A stretch of DNA of 43,602 nucleotides from Rheinheimera mesophila (GTDB lineage Bacteria > Pseudomonadota > Gammaproteobacteria > Enterobacterales > Alteromonadaceae). The stretch covers positions 1-43,602 of the forward strand of contig NZ_LAVS01000030.1 in the NCBI RefSeq assembly GCF_000986865.1, read 5' to 3'. The position numbers were made by a program, and so were the translations under genes. Positions 25,577-34,972 of the stretch are shown here, in pieces; position 1 is the first letter of the stretch, and each line of letters starts with the position of its first letter. The notes under the pieces are model-generated. The model was not told the DNA's origin. It did no database searches and saw nothing but the letters and a program-made list of their open reading frames with translations.

Positions 25577-26761
25577 ATGGCTAAGGCTAAATTCGAACGT
25601 AATAAACCGCACGTTAACGTGGGCACCATCGGTCACGTAGACCACGGTAAAACTACTTTAACTGCTGCTATCACTAACGTACTGGCTAAGCACTACGGTG
25701 GTCAGGCGTTCGCTTTCGATCAAATCGACAAAGCGCCGGAAGAGAAGGCACGTGGTATCACGATCAACACGTCTCACGTTGAATACGATACTCCAACCCG
25801 TCACTACGCCCACGTAGACTGCCCAGGCCACGCTGACTATGTGAAGAACATGATCACTGGTGCTGCTCAGATGGACGGCGCAATCCTGGTTGTAGCTGCA
25901 ACAGACGGCCCAATGCCACAAACACGTGAGCACATCCTGTTATCTCGTCAGGTAGGTGTACCTTTCATCGTTGTATTCATGAACAAATGTGACATGGTAG
26001 ATGATGAAGAGCTGTTAGAGCTGGTAGAGATGGAAGTACGTGAACTTCTGTCAGACTACGACTTCCCAGGTGATGATCTGCCGGTTATCCGTGGTTCAGC
26101 GTTAAAAGGTTTGGAAGGCGATGCGACGTGGGAACCAAAAATCCTGGAATTAGCAGCAGCTTTAGATTCTTACATTCCAGAGCCAGTACGTGCGATTGAT
26201 AAGCCATTCATCATGCCAATCGAAGACGTATTCTCAATTGCTGGTCGCGGTACAGTAGTAACAGGCCGTGTAGAGCAAGGTATCATCAAAGTAGGTGAAG
26301 CCGTAGAAATCGTAGGTCTGAAAGACACAGTGACGACGACTTGTACTGGCGTTGAAATGTTCCGCAAACTGTTAGACGAAGGTCGTGCAGGTGAGAACAT
26401 TGGTGCACTGTTACGTGGTACTAAGCGTGAAGACGTAGAACGTGGTCAGGTATTAGCGAAGCCAGGTTCAATCAAGCCACACACCAAGTTCGAAGGTGAA
26501 GTGTACGTATTATCAAAAGAAGAAGGTGGTCGTCATACTCCATTCTTCAAAGGTTACCGTCCACAGTTCTACTTCCGTACCACAGACGTAACTGGTTCAG
26601 TAGAACTGCCAGAAGGCGTAGAGATGGTAATGCCAGGCGACAACCTGAAGTTTGTGGTTGAGCTGATCAACCCAATCGCGATGGACGAAGGTTTACGCTT
26701 CGCAATCCGTGAAGGTGGCCGCACAGTAGGTGCAGGTGTAGTATCTAAAGTACTGGCTTAA
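25577..26761 (+). CDS. tufB: Elongation factor Tu (copy at the tRNA operon)
   Basis: EF-Tu carries aminoacyl-tRNA to the ribosome as a GTPase. The 394-residue protein has the P loop GHVDHGKT (19-26), the switch [25 protein letters not shown] (81-92), the NKCD motif (near 136) and C-terminal domains 2 and 3. It follows four tRNAs, as tufB does in E. coli. In the comparable part it differs from tufA (42431 on) at only 26005 and 26020, both third-codon and synonymous; flanks are unrelated, which points to gene conversion. Confidence 0.98.
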   Translation: MAKAKFERNKPHVNVGTIGHVDHGKTTLTAAITNVLAKHYGGQAFAFDQIDKAPEEKARGITINTSHVEYDTPTRHYAHVDCPGHADYVKNMITGAAQMDGAILVVAATDGPMPQTREHILLSRQVGVPFIVVFMNKCDMVDDEELLELVEMEVRELLSDYDFPGDDLPVIRGSALKGLEGDATWEPKILELAAALDSYIPEPVRAIDKPFIMPIEDVFSIAGRGTVVTGRVEQGIIKVGEAVEIVGLKDTVTTTCTGVEMFRKLLDEGRAGENIGALLRGTKREDVERGQVLAKPGSIKPHTKFEGEVYVLSKEEGGRHTPFFKGYRPQFYFRTTDVTGSVELPEGVEMVMPGDNLKFVVELINPIAMDEGLRFAIREGGRTVGAGVVSKVLA

Positions 26762-26775
26762 TTGTCAGCACGTTG

Positions 26776-26800
26776 AAAAAGGCCCTTCGGGGCCTTTTTT
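26776..26800 (+). terminator. Intrinsic terminator after tufB
   Basis: AAAAAGGCCC pairs with GGGCCTTTTT around a TTCG tetraloop (stem 26776-26785 with 26790-26799), ending in T6. It lies 15 bases past the tufB stop and directly against the second ERIC-like element. Confidence 0.93.
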
Positions 26801-26801
26801 A

Positions 26802-26928
26802 TATAGCCTTCGTACTTGAAGCTGCAGCTTTGTTGGCTGCGTGGTTTCGCCCCAGTCACATAGGAAACTATGCTCCCGGGGTCTCAATCACTTGCCGCCG
26901 CCCTGCAACTCCAATGACTTTGGCTATA
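26802..26928. repeat. ERIC-like palindromic intergenic element, copy 2
   Basis: A 127-bp imperfect palindrome bounded by TATAGCC and GGCTATA, aligned throughout with copy 1 at 6222-6349 (shared blocks include CTTGAAG, GCAGCTTTGTTG, CGCCCCAGTCACATAGG and GGGGTCTCA). Its inner arms are the ERIC-type CCCCAGTCACATAG and CTATGCTCCCGGGG. It starts at the end of the tufB terminator T run. The rest of the gap to tRNA-Trp (26929-27041) shows nothing identifiable. Confidence 0.85.
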
Positions 26929-27041
26929 TAGGTAGTATTTAATGATGTCGCTTTGCTGACTTAAGCCGGAAAATTAACAACTACAGGCTTGAGTTCAACG
27001 CAGCTAACCCTGATTAAATAGTTCCAAGTCGGATCCTTGTC

Positions 27042-27069
27042 TTGTTTTAGTCGTCTAAGGCAGTATAAT
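27042..27069 (+). promoter_or_regulatory. Promoter of tRNA-Trp/secE/nusG
   Basis: TTGTTT (27042-27047), a 16-base spacer and a consensus TATAAT (27064-27069) lie 50 bases before tRNA-Trp. Confidence 0.7.
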
Positions 27070-27119
27070 GAGCGGCTATTTTTGTGGGACTGCGTTGTTG
27101 GTCAGCACAATTTTTTTGT

Positions 27120-27196
27120 AGGGGCGTAGTTCCAATTGGTAGAACAGCGGTCTCCAAAACCGATGGTTGGGGGTTCGAATCCCTCCGCCCCTGCCA
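27120..27196 (+). tRNA. trpT: tRNA-Trp (anticodon CCA)
   Basis: Acceptor AGGGGCG with CGCCCCT, D arm AGTTCCAATTGGTAGAAC, anticodon loop CTCCAAA (CCA), T arm GGGGGTTCGAATCCCTC and encoded CCA; 77 nt. It lies 82 bases before secE and probably shares its transcript; E. coli has trpT elsewhere. Confidence 0.96.
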
Positions 27197-27278
27197 CTTA
27201 TATTAGGCGCTAAGGTGTTTTACACGTTAGTCGAAGTAGTAGCTTGTAACAACAAGCCATGGGAAAGTGAGTTAAAGC

Positions 27279-27653
27279 ATGAATGCAACGAGTGAAACCC
27301 CAAAAAGCGGCTTAGATTTAGTCAAATGGCTGAGCGTTTTAGTTCTGCTGACCCTGATGGTCGCAGCCAACTATATATATGAGTTTTCTGCAGTTGAAAA
27401 AGCTGCAAGCATAGTGGTTTTAGTCGGTCTGGCAGCTTTTATTGCTGCGAAGACCAGCAAAGGCTCTGCATTTATTGAGTTTGCCAAAGAAGCCAGAACT
27501 GAAGTTCGCAAAGTTGTATGGCCAACCCGTCAGGAAACCATGCAAACCACTATTATTGTAATGGTCGCAACTGTGATTGTTGCGTTGTTACTTTGGGGCT
27601 TAGATTCAATTTTATTAAGCCTTGTATCATTTATCACAGGTCTGGGGATCTAA
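27279..27653 (+). CDS. secE: Preprotein translocase subunit SecE
   Basis: SecE stabilises SecY in the inner-membrane translocon. The 124-residue protein has three predicted helices (about 17-34, 41-58 and 92-120) and the conserved cytoplasmic EARTEVRKVVWPTRQETMQTT (71-91). Length is like E. coli (127). It is followed after 3 bases by nusG. Confidence 0.95.
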   Translation: MNATSETPKSGLDLVKWLSVLVLLTLMVAANYIYEFSAVEKAASIVVLVGLAAFIAAKTSKGSAFIEFAKEARTEVRKVVWPTRQETMQTTIIVMVATVIVALLLWGLDSILLSLVSFITGLGI

Positions 27654-27656
27654 GTT

Positions 27657-28196
27657 ATGTCAGGAAAAATGCGTTGGTATGTAGTTCAGGCTTTTTCGGG
27701 TTTTGAACAGCGCGTAGCGACTTCATTGCGTGAGCATATCAAGATCCAGAATATGGAAGACAAGTTTGGTGAAGTACTGGTTCCGACTGAAGAAGTTGTG
27801 GAAATGCGCGCTGGCCAAAAACGTAAGTCTGAACGCAAATTTTTCCCTGGCTATGTGTTAGTTCAGATGGAAATGTGTGAAGAGGCCTGGCACTTAGTGA
27901 AAAGTGTGCCTCGTGTCTTAGGTTTTATCGGTGGTACTTCAGATCGTCCTGCTCCTATCTCTGAAAAAGAAGCCATGACGATCCTGAACCGTCTGCAGGA
28001 CAATGCCGACAAGCCGAAACCGAAGACCCTGTTCGAAGCGGGTGAAGTAGTACGTGTGACTGAAGGTCCATTTGCTGACTTTAACGGTGTGGTTGAAGAA
28101 GTGGATTACGAGAAAAGCCGCGTGAAAGTATCAGTGCTGATTTTCGGGCGTTCTACTCCTGTTGAACTGGAATTTGGCCAGGTCGAAAAAGCTTAA
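27657..28196 (+). CDS. nusG: Transcription termination/antitermination factor NusG
   Basis: NusG binds RNA polymerase and Rho or S10. The 179-residue protein has the NGN domain (1-118; [36 protein letters not shown]) and a C-terminal KOW domain (about 125-179; [21 protein letters not shown]). Normal length (E. coli 181). Cotranscribed with secE; a terminator hairpin follows 19 bases after the stop. Confidence 0.97.
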   Translation: MSGKMRWYVVQAFSGFEQRVATSLREHIKIQNMEDKFGEVLVPTEEVVEMRAGQKRKSERKFFPGYVLVQMEMCEEAWHLVKSVPRVLGFIGGTSDRPAPISEKEAMTILNRLQDNADKPKPKTLFEAGEVVRVTEGPFADFNGVVEEVDYEKSRVKVSVLIFGRSTPVELEFGQVEKA

Positions 28197-28207
28197 GCAG
28201 AAATAGT

Positions 28208-28236
28208 TTGTAACGGGCCGCTGATTAAAATATAAT
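28208..28236 (+). promoter_or_regulatory. rplK promoter embedded in the nusG terminator
   Basis: TTGTAA (28208-28213), a 17-base spacer and a perfect TATAAT (28231-28236) lie about 84 bases before rplK. The -10 and most of the spacer are inside the hairpin 28216-28243, so the expected start of transcription falls at its T run. Confidence 0.75.
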
Positions 28237-28249
28237 CGCGGCCTTTTTT
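28216..28249 (+). terminator. nusG terminator overlapping the rplK promoter
   Basis: GGCCGC (28216-28221) pairs with GCGGCC (28238-28243), and the inside GATTA (28223-28227) pairs with TAATC (28233-28237). TTTTTT follows. It lies 19 bases after nusG. Confidence 0.85.
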
Positions 28250-28270
28250 AACGTCAGGGGAGCCGTTTGA

Positions 28271-28290
28271 GTAAGTGTCCTCGCACTTAC
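28271..28290 (+). promoter_or_regulatory. Hairpin in the rplK leader, possible L1 control site
   Basis: GTAAGTG pairs with CACTTAC around a 6-base loop, 30 bases before the rplK start, within the leader of the rplK-rplA mRNA. In E. coli protein L1 binds this leader to repress both genes; this hairpin is a candidate, but I could not match it to the L1 motif with certainty. Confidence 0.4.
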
Positions 28291-28319
28291 GAGGCGAATA
28301 CCCTAAATTGAGGTGAAAC

Positions 28320-28748
28320 ATGGCAAAGAAAGTCACGGCACTTGTAAAATTACAAGTTAAAGCTGGTATGGCAAACCCGTCGCCACCAGTTGGTCCAGCA
28401 TTGGGTCAACACGGTGTGAACATCATGGAATTCTGTAAAGGTTTCAACGCCCGTACAGAATCACTGGAAAAAGGCATGCCTATTCCAGTTGTGATCACTG
28501 TATACAGCGACCGCTCATTTACATTTGAAACCCGCACTCCACCTGCTTCTTTCTTATTATTGAAAGCTGCTGGTTTAAAAGGTGGTTCAGGCCGTCCAAA
28601 TACTCAGAAAGTGGGTAAAGTGACTCAGGCTCAGCTGGAAGAGATCGTGAAGATCAAACGTGCTGATTTGACTGCAGGTAGCGACGAAGCGGCCATCAGC
28701 ACTATCGCTGGTACTGCTCGTTCTATGGGCTTAGTGGTAGAGGGTTAA
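28320..28748 (+). CDS. rplK: 50S ribosomal protein L11
   Basis: L11 binds the GTPase-associated region of 23S rRNA. The 142-residue protein has the N-terminal [28 protein letters not shown] motif, the [14 protein letters not shown] segment and the C-terminal RNA-binding domain, with the [10 protein letters not shown] end. Length is as in E. coli. rplA starts 3 bases after its stop. Confidence 0.98.
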   Translation: MAKKVTALVKLQVKAGMANPSPPVGPALGQHGVNIMEFCKGFNARTESLEKGMPIPVVITVYSDRSFTFETRTPPASFLLLKAAGLKGGSGRPNTQKVGKVTQAQLEEIVKIKRADLTAGSDEAAISTIAGTARSMGLVVEG

Positions 28749-28751
28749 TCA

Positions 28752-29453
28752 ATGGCTAAATTATCAAAACGCGCTAAATTAATCCGTTCAAAAGTAGATT
28801 CTACTCGTGAATACGCGATCAATGACGCAGTTGCGTTATTAAAAGAATTAACAGCTGGTAAGTTTGTTGAGTCTGTTGATGTTGCAATCAACCTGGGCAT
28901 CGACGCTCGTAAATCAGATCAAAACGTTCGTGGCGCTACTGTGTTACCACACGGTACTGGCCGCACTGTACGTGTTGCTGTGTTCACTCAGGGTGCGAAC
29001 GCTGAAGCTGCGAAAGCTGCAGGCGCTGACATCGTGGGTATGGAAGACTTAGCTGAGCAAGTTAAGAAAGGCGAAATGAACTTTGACGTTGTTATCGCTT
29101 CTCCAGACGCAATGCGTGTTGTTGGTATGTTAGGTCAGATCTTAGGCCCACGTGGTTTAATGCCTAACCCGAAAACCGGCACAGTAACTCCAAACGTTGC
29201 TGAAGCAGTGAAAAACGCTAAAGCTGGTCAGGTCCGTTACCGTAACGACAAGAATGGTATCATCCATTCTACAGTAGGTAAGGTAAACTTCGACGCTGAC
29301 AAGCTGAAAGAAAACGTTGAGGCTCTGTTAGTTGCTCTGAAACGTGCTAAGCCATCAGTAGCTAAAGGTACTTACATCAAGAAAGTAACTATCTCTACTA
29401 CGCACGGCGCTGGTATCGTGTTGGATCAAGCTTCTTTAGACGCCAAGATCTAA
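28752..29453 (+). CDS. rplA: 50S ribosomal protein L1
   Basis: L1 forms the mobile stalk at the E site and is also the repressor of its own mRNA in E. coli. The 233-residue protein shows the two-domain family sequence, including [20 protein letters not shown] (about 125-144). Cotranscribed with rplK. Length as in E. coli (234). Confidence 0.98.
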   Translation: MAKLSKRAKLIRSKVDSTREYAINDAVALLKELTAGKFVESVDVAINLGIDARKSDQNVRGATVLPHGTGRTVRVAVFTQGANAEAAKAAGADIVGMEDLAEQVKKGEMNFDVVIASPDAMRVVGMLGQILGPRGLMPNPKTGTVTPNVAEAVKNAKAGQVRYRNDKNGIIHSTVGKVNFDADKLKENVEALLVALKRAKPSVAKGTYIKKVTISTTHGAGIVLDQASLDAKI

Positions 29454-29475
29454 TTCAGCCCGCTGAAATAGCTGC

Positions 29476-29504
29476 TTTACAGGAGTGCATGGTTATTTTA
29501 TAAT
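29476..29504 (+). promoter_or_regulatory. rplJ (L10) promoter
   Basis: TTTACA (29476-29481), a 17-base spacer and TATAAT (29499-29504) form a near-consensus sigma-70 promoter in the gap between rplA and rplJ, as in E. coli PL10. Transcripts would begin about 29511, ahead of the leader structures. Confidence 0.8.
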
Positions 29505-29526
29505 CTCGCGCTCAAAAATTCGGGTA

Positions 29527-29561
29527 GAAGCCGGAATCTTGTTCGCAAGACTTCCGGCTTC
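29527..29561 (+). other. Strong leader hairpin upstream of the L10 leader
   Basis: A 10-bp stem (GAAGCCGGAA at 27-36, TTCCGGCTTC at 52-61 of the 29500 block) continues, after a bulged C, into a 5-bp stem closed by a TTCG tetraloop. There is no T run, so it is not an intrinsic terminator; RNA processing or mRNA stability are possible roles. Confidence 0.75.
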
Positions 29562-29564
29562 CGT

Positions 29565-29655
29565 CCAAGACCGTAGGTGCCGCAACTTTTTTTAAAAAAG
29601 AAGTGGCTTAAAACAACAACCTACGCAGACGGTGTTAGCCCCAGAAAGATTCCTA
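29565..29655 (+). promoter_or_regulatory. Ribosomal protein L10 leader (autoregulatory RNA)
   Basis: The blocks ACCGTAGGTGCCGCAAC (29570 on) and CCTACGCAGACGGTG (29630 on) match the E. coli L10 leader, in which L10/L12 binds the rplJ mRNA and represses its translation. A long T7/A6 stem connects the two sides. It ends about 110 bases ahead of the rplJ start. A short ORF across it (29577-29774) is not believed. Confidence 0.85.
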
Positions 29656-29763
29656 TCAATCTGGCTCTCACCGTAAATCGCGCGTTAGACAGTAAGTTTT
29701 ACTTTCTAACGTTGTGTAGGCAACCAGACAATACCGTCTGGATGAACCAGGAGTTAAGAGCCA

Positions 29764-30249
29764 ATGGCTATTAAGCTTGATGACAAAAAAGCGATCGTTG
29801 CTGAAGTTCAGGAAGCTGCCATAGGTGCTTTATCTGCGGTAGTTGCAGACGCTCGTGGTGTCACTGTAGGTAAAATCACAGAACTGCGTAAGCAGGCCCG
29901 TGAAGCTGGCGTGTGGATGAAAGTTGTCCGTAACACGTTAGTACGCCGTGCAGTATCAGGCACTGAATTCGAGTGTTTAAGCAACGCGTTCGTTGGCCCA
30001 ACACTGATTGCATTCTCTAAAGAGCACCCAGGTGCTGCAGCGCGTATCTTCAAAGATTTCGCCAAAGACAATGCTAAGTTTGAGCTGAAAGGCGCAGCCT
30101 TCAATGGCGCCACAGTAAGCATTGACGTTTTAGCATCATTGCCAACGCGCAACGAAGCTATCGCACGTTTAATGAGCACTATGAAAGAAGCAGCAGCCGG
30201 CAAATTGGTACGTACCATCGCCGCAGTTCGCGACCAAAAACAAGGCTAA
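29764..30249 (+). CDS. rplJ: 50S ribosomal protein L10
   Basis: L10 anchors L7/L12 dimers to the ribosome and represses its own mRNA through the leader upstream. The 161-residue protein has the N-terminal RNA-binding domain ([36 protein letters not shown]) and the C-terminal helix that binds L7/L12. Length near E. coli (165). Confidence 0.97.
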   Translation: MAIKLDDKKAIVAEVQEAAIGALSAVVADARGVTVGKITELRKQAREAGVWMKVVRNTLVRRAVSGTEFECLSNAFVGPTLIAFSKEHPGAAARIFKDFAKDNAKFELKGAAFNGATVSIDVLASLPTRNEAIARLMSTMKEAAAGKLVRTIAAVRDQKQG

Positions 30250-30324
30250 ACAACGTCATTTTACGTTTTGTTTAGAATTAAAGTTTAATACGGGATACGT
30301 CCCCTTAATTTAGGAATCTGAGCA

Positions 30325-30690
30325 ATGTCAGTTACTAAAGATCAAATCTTAGATGCTATCGCTGCAATGTCTGTAATGGAAGTTGTAGAATTAGTTAGCG
30401 CTATGGAAGAAAAATTCGGCGTTTCTGCTGCTGCAGCTGTTGCTGTTGCTGCTGGTCCAGCTGCTGTTGTTGAAGAACAAACAGAATTCAACGTAATTCT
30501 GGCTGCTGCTGGTGCGAACAAAGTTGCTGTTATCAAAGCAGTACGTGGTGCTACAGGTTTAGGCCTGAAAGAAGCTAAAGATTTAGTTGAAGCTGCTCCA
30601 GCTCCAATTAAAGAAGCAGTTTCTAAAGCTGAAGCTGACGCTCTGAAGAAAGAGTTAGAAGAAGCTGGTGCTACTGTTGAAGTTAAATAA
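30325..30690 (+). CDS. rplL: 50S ribosomal protein L7/L12
   Basis: L7/L12 forms the stalk that recruits translation factors. The 121-residue protein has the N-terminal dimer helix ([21 protein letters not shown]), an Ala-rich hinge (35-50) and the C-terminal domain ([36 protein letters not shown]). The TAA stop lies inside the base of a 10-bp hairpin. Confidence 0.98.
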   Translation: MSVTKDQILDAIAAMSVMEVVELVSAMEEKFGVSAAAAVAVAAGPAAVVEEQTEFNVILAAAGANKVAVIKAVRGATGLGLKEAKDLVEAAPAPIKEAVSKAEADALKKELEEAGATVEVK

Positions 30691-30710
30691 TCCAGATTTG
30701 TCTGGATTAT
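30687..30710 (+). other. Hairpin at the rplL stop codon
   Basis: ATAATCCAGA (30687-30696) pairs with TCTGGATTAT (30701-30710) around a TTTG loop. It includes the rplL stop codon. No T run follows. It may protect or process the rplL mRNA. Confidence 0.65.
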
Positions 30711-30727
30711 ACGCCTGATTTCAGGCT

Positions 30728-30759
30728 AGGCTGGTGGTGAAATAACCACCGGCCTTTTT
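30728..30759 (+). terminator. Attenuator between rplL and rpoB
   Basis: An 11-pair stem (30728-30738 with 30745-30755, core GGTGGT/ACCACC, one G-T pair) closes a 6-base loop and is followed by T5. In E. coli a partial terminator here lowers rpoBC expression relative to the ribosomal proteins; the same use is inferred. Confidence 0.85.
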
Positions 30760-30789
30760 GCGCTGTGGGACATTGATTTTCCCCACCCC

Positions 30790-30812
30790 AATGTTGCCAT
30801 GTCGGCAACATT
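30790..30812 (+). other. Hairpin in the rpoB leader
   Basis: AATGTTGCC (30790-30798) pairs with GGCAACATT (30804-30812), loop ATGTC. It lies between the attenuator and rpoB; E. coli has an RNase III site in the same interval, so a processing role is possible. Confidence 0.6.
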
Positions 30813-30867
30813 CAAGCCGCCCCTTAGAGGGTAGGTAGGGTAAAAAATCAGCAAGCTGAGGAACCCC

Positions 30868-33800
30868 ATGACTTACTCTTATTCTGAAAAGAAACGTATC
30901 CGTAAGGACTTCGGCAAACGTCCTTTGGTTTTGGATGTGCCATATCTGCTGTCGATTCAAATCGAATCGTTCAGCAAATTTATCGAACCTGATCCAGAAG
31001 GTGGATACGGCTTAGAAGCTGCATTCCGTTCTGTATTTCCAATCAAGAGCTACTCAGGCAGTGCCGAGCTGCAGTATGTCAGCTACCGTATTGGTGAGCC
31101 GGTTTTTGATGTCAAAGAGTGCCAAATTCGTGGTGTGACTTACTCAGCTCCGCTGCGTGTCAAACTGCGCATGGTGTTATTTGATAAAGAAGTACCAGGT
31201 ACAATCAAAGATATCCGTGAACAAGAAGTCTATATGGGCGAAATCCCACTGATGACTGAAAACGGTACTTTTGTGATCAACGGTACTGAACGTGTTATCG
31301 TTTCTCAGCTGCACCGCAGTCCGGGTGTATTCTTTGACCACGACCGTGGCAAAACGCACTCTTCGGGCAAGGTGTTATACAATGCTCGCGTGATCCCTTA
31401 CCGTGGTTCATGGTTAGACTTTGAGTTTGATGCCAAAGATAACCTGTTCGTGCGTATCGATCGCCGCCGTAAATTACCAGCCACTATTTTATTACGTGCG
31501 CTGAACTTAAGTACTGAAGATATTTTAAGTACATTCTTCGAAAGCACCCGTTTTGAAATTAAAGACGGCAAACTGTTGATGGAAGTGGTGGCAAACCGCT
31601 TACGTGGTGAAACAGCAGCTTTTGATATCAAAGACAACGATGGCGAAGTGATAGTAGAAGCTGGTCGTCGTATTACTGCCCGTCACGTGCGTCAGTTAGA
31701 AAAAACTGGCATGACACTGATGGAAGTACCTCATGAATATGTCGTAGGCCGCGTTTTATCAAAAAATTACGCTGACCGTTCAACCGGAGAGATTATTGCC
31801 GAGGCGAACGCAGAGCTCACACTGGAGCTGTTAGCAAAACTAGCCAAAGCGGGCTACGAAAGTTTCGAAACTCTTTACATTAACGATTTGGACCAGGGTT
31901 CTTATATTTCTGAAACCATCCGGATCGATCCAAGCAGCAACCGCATGGAAGCATTGGTAGAAATCTACCGCATGATGCGTCCAGGCGAGCCACCAACACG
32001 TGAAGCTGCTGAAACTTTATTTGAAAACCTGTTCTTCTCTGAAGACCGTTATGACCTGTCCACTGTAGGCCGTATGAAGTTCAACCGCCGTGTTGATTTC
32101 GAAGAAGGCACTGGCACAGGCGTGCTGTCGAAAGAAGATATTCTGGCTGTGATGAAAGTCTTAATCGACATTCGTAACGGTAAAGGCGAAGTGGACGATA
32201 TCGACCACTTGGGTAACAGACGTATCCGTTCTGTTGGTGAAATGGCTGAAAACCAATTCCGTGTTGGTTTAGTCCGTGTGGAGCGTGCAGTCAAAGAGCG
32301 CCTGTCTTTAGGTGATCTGGACGCTGTGATGCCACAGGATCTGATCAACGCTAAGCCTATTTCTGCCGCAGTGAAAGAGTTCTTTGGTTCAAGCCAACTG
32401 TCTCAGTTTATGGACCAGAACAACCCACTGTCAGAAGTGACGCACAAACGTCGTATTTCTGCCCTAGGCCCTGGTGGTTTGACCCGTGAGCGCGCAGGCT
32501 TCGAAGTTCGTGACGTTCACCCAACCCACTACGGTCGTGTTTGTCCAATCGAGACGCCAGAAGGTCCAAACATCGGTTTGATCAACTCGCTGTCTATGTT
32601 TGCCCAGACCAACGAATACGGTTTCCTCGAAACACCTTACCGTCGTATTGAAGATGGGATTGTGACTGACGAAGTCGACTTCTTATCTGCGATTGAAGAA
32701 GGTAACTTTGTGATCGCTCAGGCGAACGCCGAGTTAAGCGCAGAAAACCGTCTGGTTGAAGACTTAGTACCGTGCCGTTACAAAAACGAATTCACCTTAA
32801 TGCCGGCCGACAAGGTTCAGTATATGGACGTTGCACCACAACAGATCGTATCTGTTGCTGCTGCTCTGATCCCGTTCCTGGAACACGATGACGCTAACCG
32901 TGCATTAATGGGTTCAAACATGCAACGTCAGGCCGTTCCTACCTTACGTGCTGATAAGCCGTTAGTAGGTACTGGTGTAGAACGTGTTGTTGCCAAAGAC
33001 TCTGGTGTAACTGTAGTAGCGAAACGTGGTGGTACTGTGGACTATGTCGACGCCAGCCGTATCGTGATTAAAGTACACGAAGAAGAAATGGTTGCCGGTG
33101 AAGCCGGTATCGACATCTACAACCTGACGAAATACACCCGCTCTAACCAGAACACCTGTATCAACCAGCGTCCATGTGTAAACCATGGTGAGCCGATTGA
33201 ACGTGGTGATGTACTGGCCGATGGTCCGTCTACGGACTTAGGTGAACTGGCGTTAGGTCAAAACTTACGCGTGGCATTCATGCCGTGGAACGGTTACAAC
33301 TTCGAAGACTCGATTTTGTTATCCGAGCGTTTAGTGCAGGAAGATCGTTTAACCACTATTCACATTCAGGAACTGAGTTGTATCGCTCGTGATACCAAAT
33401 TAGGGCCTGAAGAAATCACTGCCGATATTCCAAACGTAGGTGAGTCTGCTTTATCTAAGCTGGACGAAGCCGGTATCGTTTATATCGGTGCTGAAGTGAA
33501 AGGCGGCGATATTCTGGTTGGTAAGGTCACACCTAAAGGTGAAAGCCAGTTAACGCCAGAAGAAAAACTGTTACGCGCTATCTTCGGTGAAAAAGCATCC
33601 GACGTAAAAGACAGCTCATTACGTGTGCCTAACTCTGTCACTGGTACAGTGATCGACGTTCAGGTGTTCACCCGTGATGGCGTTGAAAAAGACAAACGTG
33701 CCCGTGAAATCGAAGAGATGGAAGTCAAACAGGCGAAGAAAGACCTGAATGAAGAATTCCGCATCCTTGAAGAAGGTATCTTCTCACGTGCCCGTAACCT

Positions 33801-34893
33801 GATTGAGAGTACAGGCGTTGACCGCACTAAGCTGAACGGCTTACGTGGTGATGCGCTGTTAGGCTACAGTCTGGCGGATGAAGATAAGCAAAACGATCTG
33901 GAACAATTAGCGGCTCAGTACGAAGAAATCCGTGTTGAATACGATAAGAAATTCGAAGCCAAACGTCGCAAGATTGTTCAGGGTGACGATTTAGCTCCAG
34001 GCGTTCTGAAGATTGTTAAAGTGTACTTAGCTGTGAAACGTCGTATCCAGCCTGGTGACAAGATGGCCGGTCGTCACGGTAACAAAGGTGTGGTTTCTAC
34101 CATTGTTCCTGTGGAAGATATGCCATATGACGAAAAAGGTCAGCCGGTTGATATCGTACTGAACCCGCTGGGTGTACCGTCTCGTATGAACATAGGTCAG
34201 ATCCTGGAAACTCACCTGGGCTTAGCGGCCCGTGGTATAGGTGACAAGATTGACGGCATGATCAAAGACCAGAAAGAAGTCGCGGAAATCCGTGAGTTCC
34301 TGAAAAAGGTCTATGCTCTGGGTGAATCACGTCAGGACGTGGATATCGAGAGCTTCACGGATGATGAAGTACGTCGTTTAGCAGAAAACCTGCGTAAAGG
34401 TTTACCTGTAGCTACTCCAGTGTTTGATGGCGCCAAAGAGAGCGAAATCAAAGAGTTGTTAACTTTAGGTGACTTACCGACCAGCGGTCAGATCACATTG
34501 TACGATGGTCGTACCGGCAATACCTTCGAGCGTAAGGTCACTGTGGGTTACATGTACATGCTGAAACTGAACCACTTGGTTGACGACAAGATGCACGCCC
34601 GTTCTACTGGTTCGTACAGTCTGGTTACTCAACAACCATTGGGTGGTAAAGCCCAGTTTGGTGGTCAGCGTTTCGGTGAGATGGAAGTGTGGGCTCTGGA
34701 AGCATACGGCGCAGCATACACGCTGCAAGAGATGTTAACAGTCAAGTCTGATGACGTGAATGGCCGTACCAAGATGTACAAAAACATCGTGGATGGCGAC
34801 CACCGCATGGAACCAGGCATGCCAGAATCTTTCAACGTATTGATGAAAGAGATCCGTTCACTCGGTATCAACATCGAATTGGAAGAGGAATAA
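30868..34893 (+). CDS. rpoB: DNA-directed RNA polymerase beta subunit
   Basis: The 1341-residue beta subunit (E. coli 1342). The rifampicin pocket around residues 505-575 reads [24 protein letters not shown] and [12 protein letters not shown], i.e. the sensitive form with D, H and S at the usual resistance sites. The catalytic-side motif [15 protein letters not shown] and the C-terminal [24 protein letters not shown] are present. Cotranscribed with rplJL through the attenuator and with rpoC, 79 bases downstream. Confidence 0.99.
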   Translation: MTYSYSEKKRIRKDFGKRPLVLDVPYLLSIQIESFSKFIEPDPEGGYGLEAAFRSVFPIKSYSGSAELQYVSYRIGEPVFDVKECQIRGVTYSAPLRVKLRMVLFDKEVPGTIKDIREQEVYMGEIPLMTENGTFVINGTERVIVSQLHRSPGVFFDHDRGKTHSSGKVLYNARVIPYRGSWLDFEFDAKDNLFVRIDRRRKLPATILLRALNLSTEDILSTFFESTRFEIKDGKLLMEVVANRLRGETAAFDIKDNDGEVIVEAGRRITARHVRQLEKTGMTLMEVPHEYVVGRVLSKNYADRSTGEIIAEANAELTLELLAKLAKAGYESFETLYINDLDQGSYISETIRIDPSSNRMEALVEIYRMMRPGEPPTREAAETLFENLFFSEDRYDLSTVGRMKFNRRVDFEEGTGTGVLSKEDILAVMKVLIDIRNGKGEVDDIDHLGNRRIRSVGEMAENQFRVGLVRVERAVKERLSLGDLDAVMPQDLINAKPISAAVKEFFGSSQLSQFMDQNNPLSEVTHKRRISALGPGGLTRERAGFEVRDVHPTHYGRVCPIETPEGPNIGLINSLSMFAQTNEYGFLETPYRRIEDGIVTDEVDFLSAIEEGNFVIAQANAELSAENRLVEDLVPCRYKNEFTLMPADKVQYMDVAPQQIVSVAAALIPFLEHDDANRALMGSNMQRQAVPTLRADKPLVGTGVERVVAKDSGVTVVAKRGGTVDYVDASRIVIKVHEEEMVAGEAGIDIYNLTKYTRSNQNTCINQRPCVNHGEPIERGDVLADGPSTDLGELALGQNLRVAFMPWNGYNFEDSILLSERLVQEDRLTTIHIQELSCIARDTKLGPEEITADIPNVGESALSKLDEAGIVYIGAEVKGGDILVGKVTPKGESQLTPEEKLLRAIFGEKASDVKDSSLRVPNSVTGTVIDVQVFTRDGVEKDKRAREIEEMEVKQAKKDLNEEFRILEEGIFSRARNLIESTGVDRTKLNGLRGDALLGYSLADEDKQNDLEQLAAQYEEIRVEYDKKFEAKRRKIVQGDDLAPGVLKIVKVYLAVKRRIQPGDKMAGRHGNKGVVSTIVPVEDMPYDEKGQPVDIVLNPLGVPSRMNIGQILETHLGLAARGIGDKIDGMIKDQKEVAEIREFLKKVYALGESRQDVDIESFTDDEVRRLAENLRKGLPVATPVFDGAKESEIKELLTLGDLPTSGQITLYDGRTGNTFERKVTVGYMYMLKLNHLVDDKMHARSTGSYSLVTQQPLGGKAQFGGQRFGEMEVWALEAYGAAYTLQEMLTVKSDDVNGRTKMYKNIVDGDHRMEPGMPESFNVLMKEIRSLGINIELEEE

Positions 34894-34941
34894 CCCCGGT
34901 TAGCAAAACTAATCGAATTGTCCGGGGCGGTACGCCGCCCC
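34894..34941 (+). other. Mutually exclusive hairpins in the rpoB-rpoC gap
   Basis: CCCCGG (34894-34899) can pair with CCGGGG (34922-34927), while GGGGCGG (34924-34930) can pair with CCGCCCC (34935-34941) around a TACG tetraloop. The two use the same GGGG, so only one forms. No T run follows; the structure could affect rpoC translation or mRNA decay. Confidence 0.6.
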
Positions 34942-34972
34942 TTGCTGGTTAACCTCTTACAGGAGAGCAAAG

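Noticed and set aside
29577..29774. Short plus-strand ORF between rplA and rplJ
   Set aside because: It covers the L10 leader and overlaps the rplJ start; the sequence is conserved as RNA.
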